This document shows, piece by piece, positions 26,478-39,100 of a stretch of DNA of 64,000 bases. Both the position numbers and the translations under genes were made by a program. A model generated the notes under the pieces. The model saw only the letters and a program-made list of their open reading frames with translations, did not search any database and was not told the origin of the DNA. Position 1 is the stretch's first letter. Every line of letters begins with the position of its first letter. The stretch is from NCBI RefSeq assembly GCF_945859685.1, contig NC_079147.1, positions 171,165,174 through 171,229,173 on the forward strand, given 5' to 3'. This DNA comes from Eupeodes corollae. Lineage: Eukaryota > Arthropoda > Insecta > Diptera > Syrphidae.

Positions 26478-28425
26478 TTATGCATCAATTGAAAGGTGGG
26501 TCGATGCTCTGTATTTTAGTGAAAACCGCATCATGTTTGGAGGCTTGGTTGAGGAAATAGAGCAACCGAAAGATAATTTGTGATGAGCTGGGTCGAAATT
26601 CTGTAATTTTACTTTTTGACTAATTTTTCGGAAACGAGCGATCGTATAACATTTTGGTTTGCAGTTGTGGGTAGAGCATTTAAATACCTTTCTTTTGATG
26701 TGCATTTTGATTGGGTGGGAAATAGTTTTGAAAATACTACTTTTTTCGGCAAGGGTTAGCCCACGATTTTCTCGAAAAACTGACAAAAAATCATTTTTGT
26801 GATTTATGTATCAATTGAAAGGTGGGTCGATGCTCTGTATTTTAGTGAAAACCGCATCATGTTTGGAGGCTTGGTTGAGGAAATAGAGCAACCGAAAGAT
26901 AATTTGTGATGAGCTGGTCGAAATTCTGTAATTTTATTTTTTGACTAATTTTTCGGAAAAGAGAGATCGTATAACATTTTGGTTTGCAGTTGTGGGGTAG
27001 AGCATTTAAATACCTTTCTTTTGATGTGCATTTTGATTGGGTGGGAAATAGTTTTAAAAATACTACTTTTTTCGGCAAGGGTTAGCCCACGATTTTCTCG
27101 AAAAACTGAAAAAAAATCATTTTTGTGATTTATGCATCAATTGAAAGGTGGGTCGATGCTCTGTATTTTAGTGAAAACCGCATCATGTTTGGAGGCTTGG
27201 TTGAGGAAATAGAGCAACCGAAAGATAATTTGTGATGAGCTGGGTAAAAATTCTGTAATTTTACTTTTTGACTAATTTTTCTAATTTTTCGGAAACGAGC
27301 GATCGTATAACATTTTGGTTTGCAGTTGTGGGTAGAGCATTTAAATACCTTTCTTTTGATGTGCATTTTGATTGGGTGGGAAATAGTTTTGAAAATACTA
27401 CTTTTTTCGGCAAGGGTTAGCCCACGAATTTCTCGAAAAACTGAAAAAAAAATCATTTTTGTGATTTATGCATCAATTGAAAGGTGGGTCGATGCTCTGT
27501 ATTTTAGTGAAAACCGCATCATGTTTGAAGGCTTGGTTGAGGAAATAGAGCAACCGAAAGATAATTTGTGATGAGCTGGGTCGAAATTCTGTAATTTTAC
27601 TTTTTGACTAATTTTTCGGAAACGAGCGATCGTATAACATTTTGGTTTGCAGTTGTGGGTAGAGCATTTAAATACCTTTCTTTTGATGTGCATTTTGATT
27701 GGGTGGGAAATAGTTTTGAAAATACTACTTTTTTTCGGCAAGGGTTAGCCCACGATTTTCTCGAAAAACTGAAAAAAAATCATTATTGTGATTTATGCAT
27801 CAATTGAAAGGTGGGTCGATGCTCTGTATTTTAGTGAAAACCGCATCATGTTTGGAGGCTTGGTTGAGGAAATAGAGCAACCGAAAGATAATTTGTGATG
27901 AGCTGGGTCGAAATTCTGTAATTTTACTTTTTGACTAATTTTTCGGAAACGAGCGATCGTATAACATTTTGGTTTGCAGTTGTGGGTAGAGCATTTAAAT
28001 ACCTTTCTTTTGATGTGCATTTTGATTGGGTGGGAAATAGTTTTGAAAATACTACTTTTTTTCGGCAATGGAGCCCACGATTTTATCGAAAAACTGAAAA
28101 TAAATCATTTTTGTGATTTATGCATCAATTGAAAGGTGGGTCGATGCTCTGTATTTTAGTGAAAACCGCATCATGTTTGGAGGCTTGGTTGAGGAAATAG
28201 AGCAACCGAAAGATAATTTGTGATGAGCTGGGTCGAAATTCTGTAATTTTACTTTTTGACTAATTTTTCGGAAACGAGTGATCGTATAACATTTTGGTTT
28301 GCAGTTGTGGGTAGAGCATTTAAATACCTTTCTTTTGATGTGCATTTTGATTGGGTGGGAAATAGTTTTGAAAATACTACTTTTTTCGGCAAGGGTTAGC
28401 CCACGATTTTCTCGAAAAACTGAAA
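26478..28425. repeat. Nine-monomer-offset duplicated block, copy B
   Basis: Second copy of the block at 23545-25480, with CTGACAAAAAATC at 26780, GAGCTGGTCGAAATTC at 26911, CACGAATTTCTCG at 27420 and AACGAGTGATCG at 28273. GGCAATGGAGCCC and TTTTATCG are fused in one monomer near 28065-28090. Confidence 0.75.
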
Positions 28426-30399
28426 AAAAAAATCATTTTTGTGATTTATGCATCAATTGAAAGGTGGGTCGATGCTCTGTATTTTAGTGAAAACCGCATC
28501 ATGTTTGGAGGCTTGGTTGAGGAAATAGAGCAACCGAAAGATAATTTGTGATGAGCTGGGTCGAAATTCTGTAATTTTACTTTTTGACTAATTTTTCGGA
28601 AACGAGCGATCGTATAACATTTTGGTTTGCAGTTGTGGGTAGAGCATTTAAATACCTTTCTTTTGATGTGCATTTTGATTGGGTGGGAAATAGTTTTGAA
28701 AATACTACTTTTTCGGCAAGGGTTAGCCCACGATTTTCTCGAAAAACTGAAAAAAAATCATTTTTGTGATTTATGCATCAATTGAAAGGTGGGTCGATGC
28801 TCTGCATTTTAGTGAAAACCGCATCATGTTTGGAGGCTTGGTTGAGGAAATAGAGCAACCGAAAGATAATTTGTGATGAGCTGGGTCGAAATTCTGTAAT
28901 TTTACTTTTTGACTAATTTTTCGGAAACGAGCGATCGTATAACATTTTGGTTTGCAGTTGTGGGTAGAGCATTTAAATACCTTTCTTTTGATGTGCATTT
29001 TGATTGGGTGGGAAATAGTTTTGAAGATACTACTTTTTTCGGCAAGGGTTAGCTCACGATTTTCTCGAAAAACTGAAAAAAAATCATTTTTGTGATTTAT
29101 GCATCAATTGAAAGGTGGTCGATGCTCTGTATTTTAGTGAAAACCGCATCATGTTTGGAGGCTTGGTTGAGGAAATAGAGCAACCGAAAGATAATTTGTG
29201 ATGAGCTGGGTCGAAATTCTGTAATTTTACTTTTTGACTAGTTTTTCGGAAACGAGCGATCGTATAACATTTTGGTTTGCAGTTGTGGGTAGAGCATTTA
29301 AATACCTTTCTTTTGATGTGCATTTTGATTGGGTGGGAAATAGTTTTGAAAATACTACTTTTTTCGGCAATGGGTTAGCCCACGATTTTCTCGAAAAACT
29401 GAAAAAAAATCATTTTTGAGATTTATGCATCAATTGAAAGGTGGGTCGATGCTCTGTATTTTAGTGAAAACCGCATCATGTTTATAGGCTTGGTTGAGGA
29501 AATAGAGCAACCGAAAGATAATTTGTGATGAGCTGGGTCGAAATTCTGTAATTTTACTTTTTGTTAAATTTTTCGGAAAAGAGAGATCGCATAACATTTT
29601 GGTTTGCAGTTGTGGGTAGAGCATTTAAATACCTTTCTTTTGATGTGTATTTTGATTGGTTGGGAAATAATTTTGAAAATACTACTTTTTCGGCAAGGGT
29701 TAGCCCACGATTTTCTCGAAAAACTGAAAAAAAAATCATTTTTGTGATTTATGCATCAATTGAAAGGTGGGTCGATGCTCTGTATTTTAGTGAAAACCGC
29801 ATCATGTTTGGAGGCTTGGTTGAGGAAATAGAGCAACCGAAAGATAATTTGTGATGAGCTGGGTCGAAATTCTGTAATTTTACTTTTTGACTATTTTTTT
29901 GGAAACGAGCGATCGTATAACATTTTGGTTTGCAGTTGTGGGTAGAGCATTTAAATACCTTTCTTTTGATGTGCATTTTGATTGGGTGGGAAATAGTTTT
30001 GAAAATACTACTTTTTTCGGCAAGGGTTAGCCCACGATTTTCTCGAAAAACTGAAAAAAAATCATTTTTGTGATTTATGCATCAATTGAAAGGTGGGTCG
30101 ATGCTCTGTATTTTAGTGAAAACCGCATCATGTTTGGAGGCTTGGTTGAGGAAATAGAGCAACCGAAAGATAATTTGTGATGAGCTGGGTCGAAATTCTG
30201 TAATTTTACTTTTTGACTAATTTTTCGGAAACGAGCGATCGTATAACATTTTGGTTTGCAGTTGTGGGTAGAGCATTTAAATACCTTTCTTTTGATGTGC
30301 ATTTTGATGGGGTGGGAAATAGTTTTGAAAATACTACTTTTTTGGCAAGGGTTAGCCCACGATTTTCTCGAAAAACTGAAAAAAAATCATTTTTGTGAT

Positions 30400-31052
30400 T
30401 TATGCATCAATTGAAAGGTGGGTCGATGCTCTGTATTTTAGTGAAAACCGCATCATGTTTGGAGGCTTGGTTGAGGAAATAGAGCAACCGAAAGATAATT
30501 TGTGATGAGCTGGGTCGAAATTCTGTAATTTTACTTTTTGACTAATTTTTCGGAAACGAGCGATCCTATAACATTTTGGTTTGCAGTTGTGGGTAGAGCA
30601 TTTAAATACCTTTCTTTTGATGTGCATTTTGATTGGGTGGGAAATAGTTTTGAAAATACTACTTTTTTCGGCAAGGGTTAGCCCACGATTTTCTCGAAAA
30701 ACTGAAAAAAAAATCATTTTTGTGATTTATGCATCAATTGAAAGGTGGGTCGATGCTCCGTATTTTAGTGAAAACCGCATCATGTTTGGAGGCTTGGTTG
30801 AGGAAATAGAGCAACCGAAAGATAATTTGTGATGAGCTGGGTCGAAATTCTGTAATTTTACTTTTTGACTAATTTTTCGGAAAAGAGAGATCGTATAACA
30901 TTTTGGTTTGCAGTTGTGGGTAGAGCATTTAAATACCTTTCTTTTGATGTGTATTTTGATTTGTTGGGAAATAATTTTGAAAATACTACTTTTTTCGGCA
31001 AGGGTTAGCCCACGATTTTCTCGAAAAACTAAAAAAAAATCATTTTTGTGAT
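30400..31052. repeat. Duplicated dimer in the middle arm, copy A
   Basis: It shares GCGATCCTATAAC (30560) and GATGCTCCGTATTTT (30752) with 33338-33989 at an offset of about 2938 bp, again nine monomers. The second monomer is mosaic: it has TTTTGATTTGTTGGG here and TTTTGATTTCTTGGG in the other copy. Confidence 0.65.
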
Positions 31053-33337
31053 TTATGCATCAATTGAAAGGTGGGTCGATGCTCTGTATTTTAGTGAAAA
31101 CCGCATCATGTTTGGAGGCTTGGTTGAGGAAATAGAGCAACCGAAAGATAATTTGTGATGAGCTGGGTCGAAATTCTGTAATTTTACTTTTTGACTAATT
31201 TTTCGGAAAAGAGAGATCGTATAACATTTTGGTTTGCAGTTGTGGGTAGAGCATTTAAATACCTTTCTTTTGATGTGCATTTTGATTGGGTGGGAAATAG
31301 TTTTGAAAATACTACTTTTTCGGCAATGGGTTAGCCCACGATTTTCTCGAAAAACTGAAAAAAAATCATTTTTGTGATTTATGCATCAATTGAAAGGTGG
31401 GTCGATGCTCTGTATTTTAGTGAAAACCGCATCATGTTTGGAGGCTTGGTTGAGGAAATAGAGCAACCGAAAGATAATTTGTGATGAGCTGGGTCGAAAT
31501 TCTGTAATTTTACTTTTTGACTAATTTTTCGGAAACGAGCGATCGTATAACATTTTGGTTTGCAGTTGTGGGTAGAGCATTTAAATACCTTTCTTTTGAT
31601 GTGCATTTTGATTGGGTGGGAAATAGTTTTGAAAATACTACTTTTTTCGGCAAGGGTTAGCCCACGATTTTCTCGAAAAACTGAAAAAAATCATTTTTGT
31701 GATTTATGCATCAATTGAAAGGTGGGTCGATGCTCTGTATTTTAGTGAAAACCGCATCATGTTTGGAGGCTTGGTTGAGGAAATAGAGCAACCGAAAGAT
31801 AATTTGTGATGAGCTGGGTCGAAATTCTGTAATTTTACTTTTTGACTAATTTTCCGGAAAAGAGAGATCGTATAACATTTTGGTTTGTAGTTGTGGGTAG
31901 AGCATTTAAATACCTTTCTGTTGATGTGTATTTTGATTTCTTGGGAAATAATTTTGAAAATACTACTTTTTTCGGCAAGGGTTAGCCCACGATTTTCTCG
32001 AAAAACTGAAAAAAAAATCATTTTTGTGATTTATGCATCAATTGAAAGGTGGGTCGATGCTCTGTATTTTAGTGAAAACCACATCATGTTTGGAGGCTTG
32101 GTTGAGGAAATAGAGCAACCGAAAGATAATTTGTGATGAGCTGGGTCGAAATTCTGTAATTTTACTTTTTGACTAATTTTTCGGAAAAGAGAGATCGTAT
32201 AACATTTTGGTTTGCAGTTGTTGGTAGAGCATTTAAATACTTTTCTTTTGATGTGCATTTTGATTGGGTGGGAAATAGATTTGAAAATGCTACTTTTTCG
32301 GCAATGGGTTAGCCCACGATTTTCTCGAAAAACTGAAAAAAAATCATTTTTGTGATTTATGCATCAATTGAAAGGTGGGTCGATGCTCTGTATTTTAGTG
32401 AAAACCGCATCATGTTTGGAGGCTTGGTTGAGGAAATAGAGCAACCGAAAGATAATTTGTGATGAGCTGGGTAAAAATTCTGTAATTTTACTTTTTGACT
32501 AATTTTTCGGAAAAGAGAGATCGTATAACATTTTGGTTTGCAGTTGTTGGTAGAGCATTTAAATACCTTTCTTTTGATGTGCATTTTGATTGGGTGGGAA
32601 ATAGATTTGAAAATGCTACTTTTTCGGCAATGGGTTAGCCCACGATTTTCTCGATTTGATTTGAAAAAAAATCATTTTTGTGATTTATGCATCAATTGAA
32701 AGGTGGGTCGATGCTCTGTATTTTAGTGAAAACCGCATCATGTTTGGAGGCTTGGTTGAGGAAATAGAGCAACCGAAAGATAATTTGTGATGAGCTGGGT
32801 CGAAATTCTGTAATTTTACTTTTTGACTAATTTTTCGGAAACGAGCGATCGTATAACATTTTGGTTTGCAGTTGTGGGTAGAGCATTTAAATACCTTTCT
32901 TTTGATGTGCATTTTGATTGGGTGGGAAATAGTTTTGAAAATACTACTTTTTTCGGCAAGGGTTAGCCCACGATTTTCTCGAAAAACTGAAAAAAAAATC
33001 ATTTTTGTGATTTATGCATCAATTGAAAGGTGGGTCGATGCTCTGTATTTTAGTGAAAACCGCATCATGTTTGGAGGCTTGGTTGAGGAAATAGAGCAAC
33101 CGAAAGATAATTTGTGATGAGCTGGGTCGAAATTCTGTAATTTTACTTTTTGACTAATTTTTCGGAAAAGAGAGATCGTATAACATTTTGGTTTGCAGTT
33201 GTGGGTAGAGCATTTAAATACCTTTCTTTTGATGTGTATTTTGATTTGTTGGGAAATAATTTTGAAAATACTACTTTTTTCGGCAAGGGTTAGCCCACGA
33301 TTTTCTCGAAAAACTGAAAAAAAATCATTTTTGTGAT

Positions 33338-33989
33338 TTATGCATCAATTGAAAGGTGGGTCGATGCTCTGTATTTTAGTGAAAACCGCATCATGTTTGG
33401 AGGCTTGGTTGAGGAAATAGAGCAACCGAAAGATAATTTGTGATGAGCTGGGTCGAAATTCTGTAATTTTACTTTTTGACTAATTTTTCGGAAACGAGCG
33501 ATCCTATAACATTTTGGTTTGCAGTTGTGGGTAGAGCATTTAAATACCTTTCTTTTGATGTGCATTTTGATTGGGTGGGAAATAGTTTTGAAAATACTAC
33601 TTTTTTCGGCAAGGGTTAGCCCACGATTTTCTCGAAAAACTGAAAAAAAATCATTTTTGTGATTTATGCATCAATTGAAAGGTGGGTCGATGCTCCGTAT
33701 TTTAGTGAAAACCGCATCATGTTTGGAGGCTTGGTTGAGGAAATAGAGCAACCGAAAGATAATTTGTGATGAGCTGGGTCGAAATTCTGTAATTTTACTT
33801 TTTGACTAATTTTTCGGAAAAGAGAGATCGTATAACATTTTGGTTTGCAGTTGTGGGTAGAGCATTTAAATACCTTTCTTTTGATGTGTATTTTGATTTC
33901 TTGGGAAATAATTTTGAAAATACTACTTTTTTCGGCAAGGGTTAGCCCACGATTTTCTCGAAAAACTGAAAAAAAATCATTTTTGTGAT
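33338..33989. repeat. Duplicated dimer in the middle arm, copy B
   Basis: Second copy of the pair at 30400-31052, with GCGATCCTATAAC at about 33499 and GATGCTCCGTATTTT at about 33690. Confidence 0.65.
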
Positions 33990-34843
33990 TTATGCATCAA
34001 TTGAAAGGTGGGTCGATGCTCTGTATTTTAGTGAAAACCGCATCATGTTTGGAGGCTTGGTTGAGGAAATAGAGCAACCGAAAGATAATTTGTGATGAGC
34101 TGGGTCGAAATTCTGTAATTTTACTTTTTGACTAATTTTTCGGAAAAGAGAGATCGTATAACATTTTGGTTTGCAGTTGTTGGTAGAGCATTTAAATACC
34201 TTTCTTTTGATGTGCATTTTGATTGGGTGGGAAATAGATTTGAAAATGCTACTTTTTCGGCAATGGGTTAGCCCACGATTTTCTCGAAAAACTGAAAAAA
34301 AATCATTTTTGTGATTTATGCATCAATTGAAAGGTGGGTCGATGCTCTGTATTTTAGTGAAAACCGCATCATGTTTGGAGGCTTGGTTGAGGAAATAGAG
34401 CAACCGAAAGGTAATTTGTGATGAGCTGGGTAAATTCTGTAATTTTACTTTTTGACTAATTTTTCGGAAACGAGCGATCGTATAACATTTTGGTTTGCAG
34501 TTGTGGGTAGAGCATTTAAATACCTTTCTTTTGATGTGCATTTTGATTGGGTGGGAAATAATTTTGAAAATACTACTTTTTTCGGCAAGGGTTAGCCCAC
34601 GATTTTCTCGAAAAACTGAAAAAAAAATCATTTTTGAGATTTATGCATCAATTGAAAGGTGGGTCGATGCTCTGTATTTTAGTGAAAACCGCATCATGTT
34701 TGGAGGCTTGGTTGAGGAAATAGAGCAACCGAAAGATAATTTGTGATGAGCTGGGTCGAAATTCTGTAATTTTACTTTTTGACTAATTTTTCGGAAACGA
34801 GCGATCGTATAACATTTTGGTTTGCAGTTGTGGGTAGAGCATT

Positions 34844-34924
34844 TAAATGCCTTTCTTTTGATGTGCATTTTGATTGGGTGGGAAATAGTTTTGAAAATAC
34901 TACTTTTTTCGGCAAGGGTTAGCC
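34844..34924. repeat. Putative 81-bp target-site duplication, 5' copy
   Basis: The satellite segment from TAAATGCCTTTC to GGGTTAGCC immediately before the LINE is repeated immediately after it, with one difference in 81 positions (G at 34849, A in the other copy). Because the target is itself tandemly repeated, 81 bp is the simplest reading; 81 plus whole monomers cannot be excluded. Confidence 0.75.
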
Positions 34925-35173
34925 GAGTCGAAGAGAGAGAGAGAAGTGAAAGTCAAGTTTTTTAAGTGCTCTAGTTTATTTATTTTAAAATTTTGAATTC
35001 TGAGTAATAAAAATTAATATTAACACTTAAAAAAAATAATTTTAAAAATTTTAAGTTAAACTTCGCCCGCAAAAAGTGGAACCCTAAATATAGAGTCACG
35101 CAAAAGGTACGATTTAATTAAATCTTATAAACTTTACACAAAGGGTAGCCATATTTTGTGTGTGTCTGACTTT
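34925..35173 (+). promoter_or_regulatory. LINE 5' untranslated region
   Basis: This 249-bp segment lies between the satellite junction and the first ORF1 ATG. It opens with a GA-rich run and is then AT-rich. LINEs of this kind usually carry an internal promoter here; I see no motif that proves it. The sharp start next to an 81-bp flanking duplication suggests that the 5' end is not grossly truncated. Confidence 0.6.
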
Positions 35174-36082
35174 ATGCAATCGAAGAGAAAGTTGGGGGAA
35201 ATATCTCCATCTAAGTCCCCATCAAGCAAAAAATCTACACTGCTTAAACACTTTTTACTGCATAATAAAACCAACATGCAAGCGAATGATTTAAAATCCA
35301 TTGTCGATGGTTGCCTGGTTGAGCATCTAAAAAATATTGCCACCAAGTCCGACATATCTGCCATCTCCGCTGAAATACAGATGTTGCGGTCCCAAAACGA
35401 GCAACTTACGGGACGTTTGGCCGTTGTTGAGAACTATTGCGAAGCACTCGAGAGACAACTTGAAATTTTACACGAAAAATCTAACGAAAATATTGTTGTA
35501 TTGCATTTGCCGCCAAACGAGAAAACAGACAAGGATTATCTAGCAAAACAAACTTGTCTTAGCCTTCTCGATCTAGATGCAAATGCAGAACTATATTACG
35601 AAAAAACACAAGAGTTTGTAAATCGACACAACAACAAAACCACCATGGTGCTTAACTTCACTGACAAAATCACTGCGAAGAAAATTATAGAATCTGCACC
35701 GAAGCTTAAAGGTACTGGCGTTGTGGTACATCAAGAACAATCTTTTCTTTACCGGAAAAAAAGGAGAGCACTTTTCGATTTGAAAACAAAACTTTTGGAA
35801 AGGAACCCGGATGTAAAAATTCTAATCAGAGGTTCGAAATTAAGGATAGCCAATTATTCGTTTTCCCATGACTCGTTACGAGGGTTGAAAATAACAACAA
35901 GTGATGAACTGTCATTTATCAAAACAACTTTTGGTGAGGAGTCAATGTGCTTTTTTGACAACATAAACGTCAGAGTTCATAAAAATAACGCCATTGCATT
36001 GCAAGAGCCATCTGTGAGCCACTTTAGGAACAATGAACATGGTTCGGGTCCGAGGTCGAGCCAACATCATCATTCAACGTAG
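35174..36082 (+). CDS. LINE ORF1 protein, L1-ORF1p-like RNA-binding protein
   Basis: The ATG at 35174 is the first in-frame AUG and gives 302 aa; the frame is open a few codons upstream without an AUG. The N-terminus is basic and Ser/Lys-rich. Residues about 60-105 have heptad-like hydrophobic spacing consistent with a coiled coil (ISAEIQMLRSQNEQL). An RRM-like segment follows, starting near NIVVLHLP (about 106) with a second strand near TTMVLNF. A basic region, YRKKRRALFDLKTKLLERNP, begins at about 193 and resembles the C-terminal domain of L1 ORF1p. No CCHC zinc knuckle is visible. ORF1 proteins of this type trimerise, bind the element's RNA and act as nucleic-acid chaperones (family knowledge). 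The tail is His-rich and ends at a TAG that is in frame with ORF2. Domain assignment is by pattern only. Confidence 0.85.
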   Translation: MQSKRKLGEISPSKSPSSKKSTLLKHFLLHNKTNMQANDLKSIVDGCLVEHLKNIATKSDISAISAEIQMLRSQNEQLTGRLAVVENYCEALERQLEILHEKSNENIVVLHLPPNEKTDKDYLAKQTCLSLLDLDANAELYYEKTQEFVNRHNNKTTMVLNFTDKITAKKIIESAPKLKGTGVVVHQEQSFLYRKKRRALFDLKTKLLERNPDVKILIRGSKLRIANYSFSHDSLRGLKITTSDELSFIKTTFGEESMCFFDNINVRVHKNNAIALQEPSVSHFRNNEHGSGPRSSQHHHST

Positions 36083-36118
36083 GATAGAGTTGCCGTCTGC
36101 CATGAAACTAGCTTTAAT

Positions 36119-39100
36119 TTGTTTAATTTAAATATTTTTTGCTATAATGTCACTGGACTTAAAAACAAATTATTAATGCCAGATTTTTTTAAATTAGTTT
36201 TAAGCTATGACATATTTATATTATTGGAAACATTTGTGGAAGAGGGTAAAGAGTTACAATATCTTAAGTATTTTGAAGGCTTCAATCTTCGATGGTTGCC
36301 AGCTATTAGAAATAATAGACTTGGTAGAGCTAGCGGTGGTATTCTATGCGGTATAAAAAACAACTTTTTAAACAAACATATTAATTTCAAAATTAGCGAA
36401 AACCTTATTATAATAGAATGTGTCATTGACGCGAAACACTATCTAATAGTTCCTTTGTACCTGAATTTCAGTAATTGGAAAAGTGACTTTGAAAATTTGC
36501 AAGACTTTCTACTAAACCAAAATAATGACAACATTTTAATAATTGGAGATTTAAACAGTCGGATAGGGGATTTCCAAAACTCTCCTTTTATAAACGTGGA
36601 CAAGTTTTCATTCAAAAGGGGATCTTTAGATGAATGTACAAATTTAAATGGAAAATGCCTGATGGATTTGATTGAGGATTTTGGGTTTTTTATCTTGAAT
36701 GGGACCTCCATAAGTGATAGTGCTGGAAATTTTACTTTTATTTCCAATCAAGGTTGCTCTGTAATCGATTACTGCTTAGTCAAAGGGGATTGGCTTGACA
36801 TTGTGAAAGATTTCGAGGTTTTTCTGGCTAATTATTCAACTCACCTTCCCATTTGTGTGTCGTGTGAGTTCAAAACCCAAGAAACCAATATCCGACGTCG
36901 AAATGTAAATGGTTGCAACAGACTACGTTGGATTAGTAATAAATCGGATATTTATAAGAGAAACTTAAACCAGCATTCAATTAATATAACAAATCAGGCT
37001 ACAAACACAATAGACGAAGCAACAGATTTGATATTGCGAACTATTAGAGAGTCAGCAGTTACCTATTCAAATAATAGAGGAAGCGTTTTTAAATCTAGTT
37101 GGTATGACGAGGAATGTAGGAGAAGTAGAGGAAAATCTTTCAAGTTTTTGAAACTTTTTAGAAAAACGAATAATTTGGCTTTCAAATACTTGTATTTGGA
37201 GTCAAATAAAGCATTTAAAAATCTATGCAGCCGTAAAAAACAGCTTTTTCTCAACAACTCTGCATTAAATCTTGTACAGAGCAGAGATCCTAGAGTGTTT
37301 TGGGCTAATGTGCGTATTTTAAGTGGGCGCAATAAGTCGCCTGTTATTTGCATTAGTGCCGATCAAATGGCATCGTATTTTGAAACACTTCTACTGGCGG
37401 ATCCAAATCAAATATCTATAAGCTTTGCTTTACCGTTCATTCACATTGAAGAGTTAGATGCTCCATTCTCCATGCATGAACTGCTTATTGCATTAAATAA
37501 AATGAAAGACAGCAAAGCTCCGGGTTTAGATGGCATCCCGGCTGAGTTTTACAAAAATGCCAGCTCACAATTTCTTGAACATATTTTAGTTTTGTTTAAC
37601 AGAATTTTTGATAAGGAAGATATCCCAAATTCTTTCCGGTCTTCATCCATCTCTGCAATTTTTAAAAAGGGTGACCCAAACCTTCCTGAAAACTACAGGG
37701 GAATTTCTGTCCTTAGTTCACTGCGGAAGCTGTTCACTCAAATTCTTTACTTAAGACTTGCTAGTTGGGCTGAAAGAAATAATAAAATAAGCTGTTTCCA
37801 AGCTGGGTTTCGTGCTAATCTCTCCACAGTGGACCAAATCTTTACTCTCACTAGTGTTGCTAGACGCTTTATAGAGAAGAAAACAAATCTTTATGCATTT
37901 TTCGTTGATTTTAAAGCAGCCTTCGATACCATCAACCGAAGCTCATTATTATTTAAACTTTCATGTATCGGTGTATCAACAAAATTTATAAAAATTTATG
38001 AGCAACTTCTCTCAAATACGACAGCTGTGGTTAAAAATGGCATGAACACGTCGAAACAATTTAGGTCAGAAACAGGTGTGCCACAGGGTTGCATTTTGAG
38101 TCCCTTGGTTTTCTCGCTCTTTATAAATCACATTGAATATAATATACCAGGTGGTGTTGTTTTTGGTGATCTAGTTATCAAGGTGCTCCTTTATGCGGAT
38201 GACCTTGTTATTTTAACTGATAATCCTGTGACGCTTCAACTCCAAATTAACAAGTTAAAACAATATTGTGATTTGTGGGACCTTCAAATAAATACTGCGA
38301 AGTCTAAGATCATGATATTCAGACACCATAATCGCAGTGCACGTAATGACCGTTCTTGGAACTTGAGCGGTTCAAATATAGAAGTAGTGAAGGACTTCAA
38401 ATATCTGGGTTTCACAATAACACACAATCTGAACTTTCGAAGTCATATAAGAGATAAATTGACTGCAGCAAAAGCAGCTATTAACTGTATGTGGTCAAAT
38501 TTTTTCAATAACAAAAATATAGATCCGGCTTCGAAATTTAAAGTGTTTGATTCAACCGTTAAAAGCTGCCTTTGCTATGGAAATGAAGTTTATGGCTACA
38601 TGCAATTAGACGAAATAGAAACTATCCAAAGATATTTCTTCAAGCGAATCTTTAGACTTCCATCTAATACCCCCAATTATGCCATACACGTTGAGTCGGG
38701 ACTACCACCAATTTTTGTAAAGAATCTAAAAGCGAATGCAGATTATATAATCAAAGTCATGCAAAGATCTAACAACAATTTGCAGAAAAGGATTCTCCTA
38801 ACAGCGTTACGCTACAGATACACACCCTTTAAAGATTGGAGTGATTTGGCCTCAGAACATAACTTTCCTTTGACGATTTGTTTGGATAATCTAGATTCGT
38901 GGAAGAGTGAACTTTACGATTGTATTTCTGTTATAGATGACAACATTTTTCAGACATTTCTCAATCGGGCAAGGGAGTCCGAATCTAGATCATTATATAG
39001 TAAACTTAATTTCTCTTTGGGGGAAGCAAATTATTTTCGAACCGAGTTCACTTTTGTTGAGATAAGTCTGATATTTAAGGTTCGCACGGAGATGCTTGAG

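Larger units (their letters stand above)
23207..34924. repeat. Satellite array, middle arm
   Basis: The same monomer in the same orientation continues up to the LINE insertion, about 36 units. The first part is closer to the AAACGAGCGATCG / CAGTTGTGGG consensus than the left arm; the GTGTATTTTGATT type becomes common again from about 29.6 kb. Local variants include a 9-bp tandem duplication of CTAATTTTT at 27272-27289, an altered CTCGATTTGATTTGAAAA segment at about 32652, and GAGCTTTTTAAAAATT at about 24303. Confidence 0.97.

Noticed and set aside
1..34924. CRISPR array
   Set aside because: The units are about 326 bp and nearly identical throughout, with no short repeat plus unique spacer pattern, and the context is eukaryotic.
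1..34924. CENP-B box or telomeric repeat in the monomer
   Set aside because: The TTTTTCGGAAACGAGCG block and the TTTTTCGGCAAGGG block both fail at required CENP-B box positions. GGGTTAG occurs singly, not as tandem TTAGG. Centromeric location is possible but not shown by sequence.
36205..37353. Minus-strand ORFs of 73-102 aa inside the LINE
   Set aside because: They lie antisense to well-supported endonuclease and linker coding sequence and show no domain features.
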